Below are positions 52,339 to 60,014 of a stretch of 64,000 bases of DNA, in pieces. Source of the DNA: Micromonospora lupini str. Lupac 08 (GTDB lineage: Bacteria; Actinomycetota; Actinomycetes; Mycobacteriales; Micromonosporaceae); contig NZ_HF570108.1 in assembly GCF_000297395.2 (NCBI RefSeq), positions 5,689,700 through 5,753,699 on the forward strand. The letters are read 5' to 3'. Position 1 is the stretch's first letter, and each line of letters starts with the position of its first letter. The translations under genes were made by a program, and so were the position numbers. The notes under the pieces were generated by a model that had not been told where the DNA came from, searched no databases, and worked only from the letters and a program-made list of their open reading frames with translations.

Positions 52339-53195
52339 CAGCTGCCGCCGCGCAGGATCGAGTTGCCGGTCTGCGGGTCCACCTTCTCGGCGACGTCCAG
52401 GTCGCTCAGGTCGAGCCGACCGGACTGGCCGTAGAACTCCACCGGGTTGCGCCACAGCACCCGGTCGACGTCGTCGTCGCTGAACCCGGCCAGCAGCATC
52501 GCCTCCCCGGTGGCCCGGGTCAGCAGCGGGTCGGAGCGCCCCCAGTCGGCGGCCGAGTTGACGAGCATCCGTTCCGTGCCGTACTCGCGCAGCAGCTCGA
52601 CCATCCGCTCCGGCGTCATCTTCGTGTCCGGGTAGATGGAGAAACCCAGCCAGCAGCCACTGTCCCGGACGAGTTTGACTGTCACCTCGTTGAGGTGGTC
52701 GACGACCACGCGGCCCGCGTCGATGCCGGACTCGGCGACCACGGCGAGGGTGCGCTCGCAGCCGCGCGCCTTGTCCCGGTGCGGGGTGTGCACGAGCGCC
52801 GGCAGGTCGTACGCCACGGCGAGGGCGAGCTGCGCGGCGAACGCCTCGTCCTCCTCCGGGGTCATCGAGTCGTACCCGATCTCGCCGACCGCCACGACCG
52901 CGTCCTTGTCCAGATAGCGGGGCAGCAGGTCGAGGACCGGGCGGCAGCGGGGGTCGTTGGCCTCCTTGGGGTTCAGCGCGATCGTCGCGAAGTGCCGCAC
53001 CCCGAACTGCCCGGCCCGGAACGGCTCCCAGCCGATCAGCGAGTCGAAGTAGTCGACGAACGAGGCGGCGCTGGTGCGTGGCTGGCCCAGCCAGAACGCC
53101 GGCTCCACGAGCGCGCGGACCCCGGCGGCGGCCATCCGTTCGTAGTCGTCGGTGGTGCGTGAGGTCATGTGGATGTGGGGGTCGAAGATGCGCAT
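52338..53195 (-). CDS. eboB: EboB-like TatD-family metal-dependent hydrolase
   Basis: 285 residues from ATG 53195, directly after the eboA stop with no gap. N-terminal MRIFDPHIHMTSRTTDDYER carries the HxH metal pair of TatD/amidohydrolase barrels; further metal residues in GEIGYDS (Glu), LVHTPHRDK (His), VVDHLNE (His) and NSAADWG (Asp). Assigned to EboB by context with eboA, C, E and F. Confidence 0.88.
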   Translation of the reverse strand: MRIFDPHIHMTSRTTDDYERMAAAGVRALVEPAFWLGQPRTSAASFVDYFDSLIGWEPFRAGQFGVRHFATIALNPKEANDPRCRPVLDLLPRYLDKDAVVAVGEIGYDSMTPEEDEAFAAQLALAVAYDLPALVHTPHRDKARGCERTLAVVAESGIDAGRVVVDHLNEVTVKLVRDSGCWLGFSIYPDTKMTPERMVELLREYGTERMLVNSAADWGRSDPLLTRATGEAMLLAGFSDDDVDRVLWRNPVEFYGQSGRLDLSDLDVAEKVDPQTGNSILRGGS

Positions 53196-53804
53196 TCACG
53201 CCTCCCGGGGCAGTGCGGCGGTGAGCCGGTCGAGCAGGTCGGTGGCGTCGGCGGGCAGCTCCCGGCCGGCGGCGTGCCGCTCGGCGGCCAGTGCCGCAAG
53301 CATCGCGGCGAGCTCCCCGTCGGCGCGGGTCTCCAGGTCGGCGACGACTGCCAACGGCACGCCGCTGAACACGCACTTGAGCACCGCCTGCCGCCAGGCG
53401 GCCGGGTCGAGGTGCCGGGCGTACGGGCCGAGGGCGGCACCGACCAGCCGGGTGTCGTTGGTCCGGATCGCGTCCTGCAGCAGCGGCACCCCGGCGGCGC
53501 CGATCGGCAGCAGCGGCAGGGCCCGCAGCACAGCTCGCCGCTCGGCGGCGTCACCGTGCCGGTAGAGGCTCTCGGCGTAGGTGGCGTGCTCGCCGGGCAG
53601 GCTGGTGAGCAGCAGCACCCGGGCCGCGTCGTCGGCGGTCCAGCCGGGGGCATCGGGCAACGCGGCCCGACCGCAACGCCTGCCGACTGCGGGAAAGAGC
53701 CGGGTGATCGCGGTGGGCTCGGCCACGACCTGGCGCAGCGCCGCGTCCAGCCAATCGGGATCGGGTACGCCCCGCAGCGCGGCCCGTAGTGAATCCGGTG
53801 TCAT
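53196..53804 (-). CDS. eboA: EboA-domain protein
   Basis: 202 residues from ATG 53804 with GGGGAGGAGA upstream. Helical HEAT-like protein: WLDAALRQVVAEPTAITRLF, DAARVLLLTSLP, RALPLLPIGAAGVPLLQDAI, LKCVFSGVPLAVVADLETRA match the EboA family. Its 5' leader is the CAG/CTG-rich stretch 53821-53871. Function unknown; probably a scaffold for the other Ebo proteins. Confidence 0.85.
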   Translation of the reverse strand: MTPDSLRAALRGVPDPDWLDAALRQVVAEPTAITRLFPAVGRRCGRAALPDAPGWTADDAARVLLLTSLPGEHATYAESLYRHGDAAERRAVLRALPLLPIGAAGVPLLQDAIRTNDTRLVGAALGPYARHLDPAAWRQAVLKCVFSGVPLAVVADLETRADGELAAMLAALAAERHAAGRELPADATDLLDRLTAALPREA

Positions 53805-53820
53805 CCCGTCTCCTCCCCTG

Positions 53821-53871
53821 GTGCTGCTGTGCTGCTGTCCCGCCGTGCTGCTGTGCTGCTGCTGTGCTGCT
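53821..53871. repeat. CTG/CAG-rich imperfect microsatellite in the eboA leader
   Basis: GTGCTGCTGTGCTGCTGT-type runs in two blocks, separated by CCCGCC, about 50 bases, ending 17 bases before the eboA start. Reads as CAGCAC/AGC repeats on the coding strand. Confidence 0.75.
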
Positions 53872-53890
53872 CCGCGGGTGCCCAGCGCGT

Positions 53891-53961
53891 CCTTTGCTCT
53901 GCTTCACTCCACGCGACGGTTGCTGTCCGGATCTGTTGCGTCCGTTGAAGCAGAGCAAAGG
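53891..53961. repeat. 16-bp perfect inverted repeat element
   Basis: CCTTTGCTCTGCTTCA (53891-53906) and TGAAGCAGAGCAAAGG (53946-53961) flank 39 bases. The left arm contains the stop codon of the upstream isomerase gene, whose last about 18 codons lie in the element. I believe similar palindromes recur in Micromonospora genomes, but could not check. Confidence 0.75.
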
Positions 53962-54935
53962 GCGTCGACGGGTACCTGTTGTCGCCGGCGGTCACCGACT
54001 GTCGAGGTGGCCGCCGCGGCGCGCAGGAAATCAATTGACCGGGCTGCCACGTCCGGTGCGGCGTGCGAGTCGCGGGGCAACTCGACGGCGACCAGCCCGC
54101 GGTAGCCGGCCTCGGCCAGGGCCGCCAGCACCGGCGGGAAGTCGATCTCACCGGTGCCGAACTCCAGGTGCTCGTGCACGCCCCGGCGCATGTCGTCGAT
54201 CTGCACGTTGACCAGGTGGTCGGCCACCTCGGCGACGCACTGCGGCACCGGCCACGGCTCCAGACACCGGCAGTGGCCGATGTCGAGGGTGATGCCGAAG
54301 CGGACCGGAGCGCCGAGCGCCGCGTGCAGTCGACGCCAGTCGGTGATGCTCTCGACAAGCATGCCCGGCTCCGGCTCGAAGCCGAGGGTGACGCCCGCGC
54401 TGTCGGCGGCGTCGAGCACGCTGGCGCAGCCGGCGACCAGCCGGTCCCAGGCGCACTGCGGTGACACCGTCCCGGGCCGCACACCCGCCCAGAACGAGAC
54501 CGCCTCCGCGCCCAGGTCAGCGCCGATCCGCACCGCCCGGCGCAGGAACTCGATCCGCCGGGTGGGGTCGTCGTGCAGAAGCGTCGGCGCGTGCTTGTGC
54601 CACGGGTCGAGCAGGTAGCGGGCCCCGGTCTCGATCACCACCCCCAGACCCAGCGCGTCCAGCCGCCGACCTACCGCGGCGATCCGCCGGGTGAGCCCGG
54701 GCGCGAACGGGTCCAGGTGGTCGTGGTCCAGGGTGAGCGCCACGCCGTCGTAGCCGAGGTCCGCGATGACGGCGAGCGCGTCGTCGAGCCGGTGGTTGGC
54801 GAAGCCGTTCGTGCCGTACCCGAGGCGCAGCGTCGTCACGTCGCCGCTCGGCGGCCCAGCCTGCCCGTTGTCAGACTGCCCAGCTCCGGGCTGCCCAGCT
54901 CCGGACTGCGCGGGTCGGGGCCGGGGCACGGTCAT
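53904..54935 (-). CDS. Sugar phosphate isomerase/epimerase (TIM barrel) of EBO operon
   Basis: 343 residues from ATG 54935, overlapping the UbiA stop (ATGA). A Gly/Pro/Gln-rich leader (1-30) precedes LRLGYGTNGFANHRLDDALA, VIADLGYDGVALTLDHDHLD, VSFWAGVRPGTV, GFEPEPGMLVES, FGITLDIGHCRCLEPWP, NVQIDDMRRGVHEHLEFG and VAVELPRDSH, the metal-binding series of xylose-isomerase-like enzymes. After FLRAAA the C-terminal about 28 residues are unrelated and partly encoded by the inverted-repeat element. Possibly interconverts a cyclitol or sugar in the EBO pathway. Confidence 0.87.
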   Translation of the reverse strand: MTVPRPRPAQSGAGQPGAGQSDNGQAGPPSGDVTTLRLGYGTNGFANHRLDDALAVIADLGYDGVALTLDHDHLDPFAPGLTRRIAAVGRRLDALGLGVVIETGARYLLDPWHKHAPTLLHDDPTRRIEFLRRAVRIGADLGAEAVSFWAGVRPGTVSPQCAWDRLVAGCASVLDAADSAGVTLGFEPEPGMLVESITDWRRLHAALGAPVRFGITLDIGHCRCLEPWPVPQCVAEVADHLVNVQIDDMRRGVHEHLEFGTGEIDFPPVLAALAEAGYRGLVAVELPRDSHAAPDVAARSIDFLRAAAATSTVGDRRRQQVPVDALCSASTDATDPDSNRRVE

Positions 54936-55942
54936 GTCGGGGAGACCTTCCGGGCCAGCCGGCGACCCAGCGGCGCCGCCGCCGCGACGGCCAGCCCGAG
55001 CAGGCCGGCCCCGCCGCGTGCGGTGAGCGCTCCCTGCAGGGCGGGCAGGCCGGTGATCCCCGCGCCGACCGCCGCGCGGACCTTCCCGGCCGAGGGATCC
55101 CGGACGACCTGGGCCTGGGCCGCGCCGTAGCGGGCGGCGTACCACCCGGCCAGCAGCGCGGGCAGCGCGGCGGCGACCGCGGCCGATCGGGACCGGCCCG
55201 CGCCCACGACCCGCTCGTCGGCCCCGCCGGCTTCGGTGACGGAAACCTCATCACCGCGAGCGCCGGGGACGTCAGCACGATGGGCGCCGGGGACGGCAGA
55301 ACGATGGGCGCCGGGGACGGCAGCGCGACGGGCGCCGGGGACGGCGACGGCGGCGCTGGCGGCTACCAGGGCGGTACCTACCAGTGTGCGCATCGGCAGG
55401 GCCGCGTCCGCCCCGGTGACCTCGCGACGGGACAGTGTGGTGACCGTCCAGGTGTGTGCCGCGACGGTCGCCGCCGAGGGGAGCGCCCGCGCCAGGTTGC
55501 CGCCGGATGCGCCCAGCAGCACGTCCAGCCCTCGGCAGGCGGCCATCACGGCGGGGCCGGCGGCGGTGTTCTTGGCCAGCAGGTCGTACCCCCAGATGCT
55601 GGCGGCCAGCGGCACCGCGAGCGCGGCTGCGCGGCGACCGCCCACGGCGGCGGCCAGGCCCACGCCTGCGGCGGTGAGGCCGGCCGCCAGGCCCAGCGCG
55701 GCGGCCGGGGTCACCCGGCCGCTGGGGATCGGCCGCTCCGGCCGTTCCACGGCGTCCAGCTCCCGGTCGGCCCAGTCGTTGGCGGCCATGCCGGCCCAGT
55801 AGAGCAGCACCGACGCGCCGGCGAGGGCGGGGGTACGCGGGCTCAACGCGCCGGCCGCCGCCGCCCCGGCGACCACGTCACCGGGGACGGAGAGCGCGGC
55901 CGGCGCGCGGACCAGCTCGGCCACGTCAGCCAACGTGGTCAT
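54932..55942 (-). CDS. eboC: UbiA-family prenyltransferase (EboC-like)
   Basis: 336 residues from ATG 55942 (GTG 55948 is in frame). Eight to nine hydrophobic segments and the first Asp-rich motif NDWADRELDAVERPERPIPS that binds prenyl diphosphate/Mg. A second, less acidic loop follows YDLLAKNTAAGPAVM. Between the last segments there is an inserted low-complexity stretch VPGARRAAVPGAHRSAVPGA made by 24-bp tandem repeats. It would transfer a prenyl chain to a polar acceptor at the membrane. The overlapping inositol-phosphate synthase gene upstream suggests a cyclitol-type acceptor (inference). Confidence 0.87.
   Translation of the reverse strand: MTTLADVAELVRAPAALSVPGDVVAGAAAAGALSPRTPALAGASVLLYWAGMAANDWADRELDAVERPERPIPSGRVTPAAALGLAAGLTAAGVGLAAAVGGRRAAALAVPLAASIWGYDLLAKNTAAGPAVMAACRGLDVLLGASGGNLARALPSAATVAAHTWTVTTLSRREVTGADAALPMRTLVGTALVAASAAVAVPGARRAAVPGAHRSAVPGAHRADVPGARGDEVSVTEAGGADERVVGAGRSRSAAVAAALPALLAGWYAARYGAAQAQVVRDPSAGKVRAAVGAGITGLPALQGALTARGGAGLLGLAVAAAAPLGRRLARKVSPT
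55260..55348. repeat. In-frame 24-bp tandem repeats within eboC
   Basis: Units starting GCGCCGGGGACG at 55260, 55284 and 55308, plus a partial copy from 55332. Each encodes one VPGAxRxx octapeptide on the minus strand. Confidence 0.85.
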
Positions 55943-57092
55943 GGCCACCGTCCAGGCCGGCGTGCAACCGCTGGGTGAAGTCGGTCAGCCGAGCCCACTG
56001 CTCGGCCAGCGAGTGGGTCGGCGTGCCGAGCGGGTCCTTGAAGAAGAAGCCCAGGTCGGCAAGCGGCCCCACGTGCCCGGCGGCGTGCGCGGCGGCGGTG
56101 AGCCGGGCCAGGTCGAGCACCAGCGGCGCGGCAAGCGCGGAGTCGCAGCCGTGCCAGGTGAACTCCATCCGCATCCCGGTGCCGAGGAAGCCGGCGAAGG
56201 TGATCAGATCCCAGGCGGTCTTGAAGTCGCCCAGCTCCTCGACGTACTCGATGCGGGTGTTGCCCTGCGGGACGTAGCCGAGCGTCTCGCCGAGCACGCG
56301 CTGCTTGCTCTGCACCTTGGCGGCGTTGGCGGCCGGGTCGGCGAGGGTGGCGCCGTCGCCACCGCCGAGCAGGTTCATCCCGGACCAGGAGCGCACGGCG
56401 AGGTTGCGCATCGCGAACATCGGCGCGAGCACCGACTTGACCAGGGTCTCGCCGGTCTTGCCGTCGTGCCCGGCGTACGGCAGGCGCAGCTCCTCGGCAA
56501 GCGCGGCCAGCGCCGGCAACCGCAGCCCCGTCGACGGGGTGAAGTCGACGTACGGGCAGTCGGCAAGCAGCGCCGCGTACGCGTAGAGGGAGCTGGGCGG
56601 CAGCACCTCGTCCGGGCCGGCGAGAGCGGCACGCAGCGCGGCCGGGTCGGCGTGCCCGGGGTGCGGTCGAGGTGCGGGTTCGGTGGCGGAGACGTTGACC
56701 ACGACCAGGCGGTCCAGCCGGTGGCGCGTACGGAACGAGGTGAGGTCGTCCACGACTGTCGCCACCCGGTCGGCCTGGGTGCCACCGTGCGGAGCCGGCC
56801 GCAGCTCCTGCTCGACGGCGGCCAGCTCGTCGGGGAGCGCGGCGACCAGCCGACCGGGTATCACACCGGTGTCGGCGAGCGCCTCCGCGCGCTTGCTCAG
56901 CGGGGTGGTGGCCACGTCGTGGCCACCGAAGACCAGGTCCGCGAAGGACGGGAGGGCGGGGCCGCGCAGATCCGGCAGCTCGGTGACGCAGCCGGTCGGC
57001 CCGGCCAGACCGGCCCGCAGCGCGAGCCCTCCGACGATGCTGGTGGTCGCGACCGAACCGCGTGCTCCTACCAGCCAGACACCCGTTCGCAT
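55926..57092 (-). CDS. Inositol-3-phosphate synthase family protein
   Basis: 388 residues from ATG 57092 with GGAAGGAG six bases upstream. NAD-binding N-terminus GVWLVGARGSVATTSIVGGL; family signatures SSLYAYAALLADCPYVDFTP, AGHDGKTGETLVKSVLAPMF, SWSGMNLLGGGDGATL and a TWHGCDSALAAPLVLDLARL region near the C-terminus. Converts glucose-6-phosphate to myo-inositol-3-phosphate or a relative. In EBO operons of some lineages this place is held by a 3-dehydroquinate-synthase-like EboD. First gene of the operon, overlapping eboC. Confidence 0.88.
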   Translation of the reverse strand: MRTGVWLVGARGSVATTSIVGGLALRAGLAGPTGCVTELPDLRGPALPSFADLVFGGHDVATTPLSKRAEALADTGVIPGRLVAALPDELAAVEQELRPAPHGGTQADRVATVVDDLTSFRTRHRLDRLVVVNVSATEPAPRPHPGHADPAALRAALAGPDEVLPPSSLYAYAALLADCPYVDFTPSTGLRLPALAALAEELRLPYAGHDGKTGETLVKSVLAPMFAMRNLAVRSWSGMNLLGGGDGATLADPAANAAKVQSKQRVLGETLGYVPQGNTRIEYVEELGDFKTAWDLITFAGFLGTGMRMEFTWHGCDSALAAPLVLDLARLTAAAHAAGHVGPLADLGFFFKDPLGTPTHSLAEQWARLTDFTQRLHAGLDGGHDHVG

Positions 57093-57139
57093 GGTGCTCC
57101 TTCCCGTCCAGGAGGAACCGTCGGAGTAGTTGAAAAGTC

Positions 57140-57175
57140 GGCCTAGTTAAATATAGGAATATCAGAATATTTCTC
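57140..57175 (-). promoter_or_regulatory. AT-rich promoter region of the EBO operon
   Basis: A strikingly AT-rich island (57136-57180) in very GC-rich DNA, 50-90 bases before the operon's first start codon. Contains AATAT-CAGA-ATATT (57158-57171) and TATATTTAA on the minus strand, which may serve as -10 element and regulator site. Confidence 0.55.
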
Positions 57176-57614
57176 GAAAAGCTACGGCCTTGCGGGATGG
57201 TGCCCCGCCCGCCCGACCCGTACCGGAACGACGCCGGATCCGGCGTCGGCGTCGGCGGCGACGACGACGGACCGGCTCCCGGTACGGGTGCGGGCAGACG
57301 GGGCTGGCAGGCAGGGTCGGTCGGCGTCTCGACCCTGCCTCCCCCGCATCCGCCGGTCGGGGCGTTGGCATGCCCCGACCGGACGTCTCAGGTGGTGGCG
57401 GTCCTCCGGTGCGGCCGGGGAATCCCGGTCCGGTCGCACCGGACGACCGTCCTGCTCGTGCGCCACCGGGCCACGCGGCCCGGCTGCACACTCTCCGGAA
57501 CCGACCTCGTCCCGACCGCGGGGCGCAAACCGCGGTCGGTCCCTCGCCGGTCGGCTCCGGAAAGCCGGTCGGGCGACTGCGGCGCGAGCACCGCCGTCGC
57601 GGATGGTCAGGGGG
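57176..57614. other. Intergenic region with nested palindromes
   Basis: No gene supported. Contains GACGCCGGATCCGGCGTC (57230-57247), a perfect 18-base palindrome, inside a larger inverted repeat ACCCGTACCGG (57216-57226) / CCGGTACGGGT (57279-57289). Could form a cruciform or terminator after the Gfo/Idh gene that ends at 57615. Confidence 0.55.
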
Positions 57615-58823
57615 TCAGACGGCCACCGCGGTCAGCGCCGGCTCCACGTCGGTCCAGGAGGATCCGGCGTCCGCCGAACGTGTCACCGCGTCCAGCACGA
57701 GCTGGACCTGCAACGCGTCGGCGAAGGAGGGCGCCGGGTCGGTGCCGGTGGCGATCGCCTCGATGAGATCGCGCATCTGGTGGGTGAAGGAGTGCTCGTA
57801 GCCGATGATGTGGCCGGGCGGCCACCACGCCGACATGTACGGGTGGTCGCCCTCGGTCACCAGGATCCGGTTGAAGCCCTGTTCCAGGGTGGGCCGGGTG
57901 GCGTCGTAGAACTCCAGCTCGTTGAGGCGCTCCAGGTCGAAGACCACGCTGCCCAGCGAGCCGTTGATCTCGACTCGCAGGGCGTTCTTGCGGCCCGTGG
58001 CGAAACGGCTCGCCTCGTACGTCGCCAGGGCGCCGCCGTCGAGCCGGGCCACGAAGACCGCGGCGTCGTCGACGGTGACCGGCCCGGTGGGCGCCGAGCC
58101 GCCATCCACGGTTGCCGCCAGTCCGCTCGACTCGGCCGGCAGCGGCCGCTCCTTCACGAACGTCTCGGTGATCGCGCTGACGCCGGTGATCTGCTGGCCG
58201 ACGACGAACTGCGTCAGGTCGATGATGTGCGCACCGATGTCACCGAGCGCGCCGGAGCCCGCCCTGTCCTTCTGCAACCGCCAGACCAGCGGGAACTGCG
58301 GATCCACGATCCAGTCCTGCAGGTAGACCGCCCGTACGTGCCGGATCACTCCGAGCCGTCCGTCGGCGACCATCTGGCGCATCATCGTGACCGCGGGGAC
58401 CCGGCGGTAGTTGAACCCGCACATCGACCGCACCCCGGCGGCGCGGGCGGTGTCCGCCGCGGCGGTCATCGCCCGTGCCTCCGCCACCGTGTTGGCAAGC
58501 GGCTTCTCGCACAGGACGTGCTTGCCGGCGGCCAGTGCGGCGAGGGCGATCTCGGCGTGACTGTCGCCGGGTGTGCAGACGTCGACCACGTCGATGTCGT
58601 CCCGGTTGATCAGGTCACGCCAGTCCGTCGTGTACGCGTCCCAGCCGAGCCGGTCGGCGGCCTCGGCCACCTTCGGTGTGTCGCGGCCGCAGATCAGCGC
58701 CATCCTGGCTCGTGCCGGCAGGTCGTAGACGCGGTTCACGGTGCGCCACGCCTGTGAGTGCGCGGCGCCCATGAACGCGTAACCGACCATGCCGATCCGC
58801 AGTTCGTTGTCTGTCGTGGACAA
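57615..58823 (-). CDS. Gfo/Idh/MocA-family oxidoreductase
   Basis: 402 residues from TTG 58823, GGGGGGAGA about seven bases upstream; no closer ATG/GTG fits. Rossmann start RIGMVGYAFMGAAHSQAWR (GxGxxG variant GYAFMG), then CEKPLANTVAEA with the conserved Glu-Lys-Pro, and GDIGAHIIDLTQFV with catalytic Asp/His. Typical of inositol or sugar dehydrogenases using NAD(P). Last gene of the ROK/ABC operon, so it probably oxidises the imported sugar or cyclitol. Confidence 0.9.
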   Translation of the reverse strand: MSTTDNELRIGMVGYAFMGAAHSQAWRTVNRVYDLPARARMALICGRDTPKVAEAADRLGWDAYTTDWRDLINRDDIDVVDVCTPGDSHAEIALAALAAGKHVLCEKPLANTVAEARAMTAAADTARAAGVRSMCGFNYRRVPAVTMMRQMVADGRLGVIRHVRAVYLQDWIVDPQFPLVWRLQKDRAGSGALGDIGAHIIDLTQFVVGQQITGVSAITETFVKERPLPAESSGLAATVDGGSAPTGPVTVDDAAVFVARLDGGALATYEASRFATGRKNALRVEINGSLGSVVFDLERLNELEFYDATRPTLEQGFNRILVTEGDHPYMSAWWPPGHIIGYEHSFTHQMRDLIEAIATGTDPAPSFADALQVQLVLDAVTRSADAGSSWTDVEPALTAVAV

Positions 58824-58843
58824 GGTGGGTCTCCCCCCGTGTG

Positions 58844-59896
58844 TCAGAACCCGAGCTTGAGGTAGTTGCTCGCGTTCTCCTTCGTGATCGTCTCCGAGGC
58901 GAGCACGATCTCCTTGGGCACCTGGAGTTCCACCAGGTCGGACATGCCCTTGCCCTGGCCGATGAGGCGGGCGAGCGAGATGGCCGAGGAGGCCATCGAC
59001 GGGCTGTAGGTGACGGTGGCCTTCAGCACGGTGTTGTCCGCCTGGATGTCCTCCATCGCCTTCTTCGAGCCGGCGCCGCCGACCATGAAGAACTCCTTGC
59101 GGCCGGACTGGTTGATCGCGGCCATCACGCCGACGCCCTGGTCGTCGTCGTGGTTCCAGATCGCGTCGATCTTCGGCAGCGCCTGGAACAGGCCGGTCGC
59201 GGCCTGCTGGCCCGAGTCGACGGTGAACTCCGCCGGCCGCCGGTTGGCGACCTTGAAGCCGCTCGCGGCGAGCGTGTCGTTGAAGCCCTTCGTCCGCTCC
59301 TGGGTCAGCTCCAGCGCGTCGATGCCCGGGATCTCACCGATTACCGGGTTGCTGACGCCCTTGGCCTTGAGCTGGGCGATGATGTACGTCGCCGCGGCGA
59401 CGCCCATGCCGTAGTTGTCGCCCTTGATCTGCAGGCGGTACGCCCGGGCGTCCGGGAAGGCCCGGTCCAGGTTGATCACCGGGATGCCGGCGGTCATGGC
59501 CTCCAGGCCGAACGCGTTGAGCTCCTTGCCGTCGTGCGGCAGCACCACGATGACGTCGGGCTTCTGCGACACCAGGGTGGACAGTGCTGCCCGCTGGGCC
59601 GCCGGGTCCGCGCCCGCCGCGACGGGCTTGAGCTCCACGTCGGAGAACGCGCTGGCCTGGGCCTTGGCGTTGTTGGTGATGGCGGCGATCCAGCCGTGGT
59701 CGTCGGCGGGGGCGGAGAAGCCGATGACCACCTTCTTGCCGGGCTCGTTGTTGACGCCCGTCGCCGCGGCCTTGGTCTGTGCGGTGGTGGGCGACGACTC
59801 GTTGCTCGTGCAACCGGCCAGCAGTACGCCGGCGCCGACCGCGACCCCGCCGAAGAGCATTCGGCGGCGCGACAGGTCGGGACTGTGCTGGGTCAT
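58844..59896 (-). CDS. Sugar ABC transporter substrate-binding lipoprotein
   Basis: 350 residues from ATG 59896. N-terminus SRRRMLFGGVAVGAGVLLAGC combines a twin-Arg motif with a lipobox ending at Cys29, so it is likely Tat-exported and lipidated. The periplasmic-binding-type domain (VVIGFSAPADDHGWIAAITN, QKPDVIVVLPHDGKELN, GIPVINLDRAFPD, DAIWNHDDDQGVGVMAAIN) is of the ribose/inositol-binding class. Delivers ligand to the permease encoded upstream. Confidence 0.92.
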   Translation of the reverse strand: MTQHSPDLSRRRMLFGGVAVGAGVLLAGCTSNESSPTTAQTKAAATGVNNEPGKKVVIGFSAPADDHGWIAAITNNAKAQASAFSDVELKPVAAGADPAAQRAALSTLVSQKPDVIVVLPHDGKELNAFGLEAMTAGIPVINLDRAFPDARAYRLQIKGDNYGMGVAAATYIIAQLKAKGVSNPVIGEIPGIDALELTQERTKGFNDTLAASGFKVANRRPAEFTVDSGQQAATGLFQALPKIDAIWNHDDDQGVGVMAAINQSGRKEFFMVGGAGSKKAMEDIQADNTVLKATVTYSPSMASSAISLARLIGQGKGMSDLVELQVPKEIVLASETITKENASNYLKLGF

Positions 59897-60014
59897 GACG
59901 ACCTCCTGTGTTCGCAGGTGGTGGGATGAGTGAAGGGTGCGTGGTATCCGGTCACCGTCGATGCTCGGGTGACCCTGTGCTGGTACGGCAAGGTGGTGCG
60001 GTTGCGGTAGTGGA

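Noticed and set aside
53821..53871. CRISPR-like repeat
   Set aside because: Units are three bases, without spacers; it is a microsatellite.
57197..57766. Plus-strand frame with LLVRHRATRPG, recalling a histidine phosphatase start
   Set aside because: Only a short chance-like match; lacks the RHG core Gly and later motifs, and overlaps the end of the Gfo/Idh gene.
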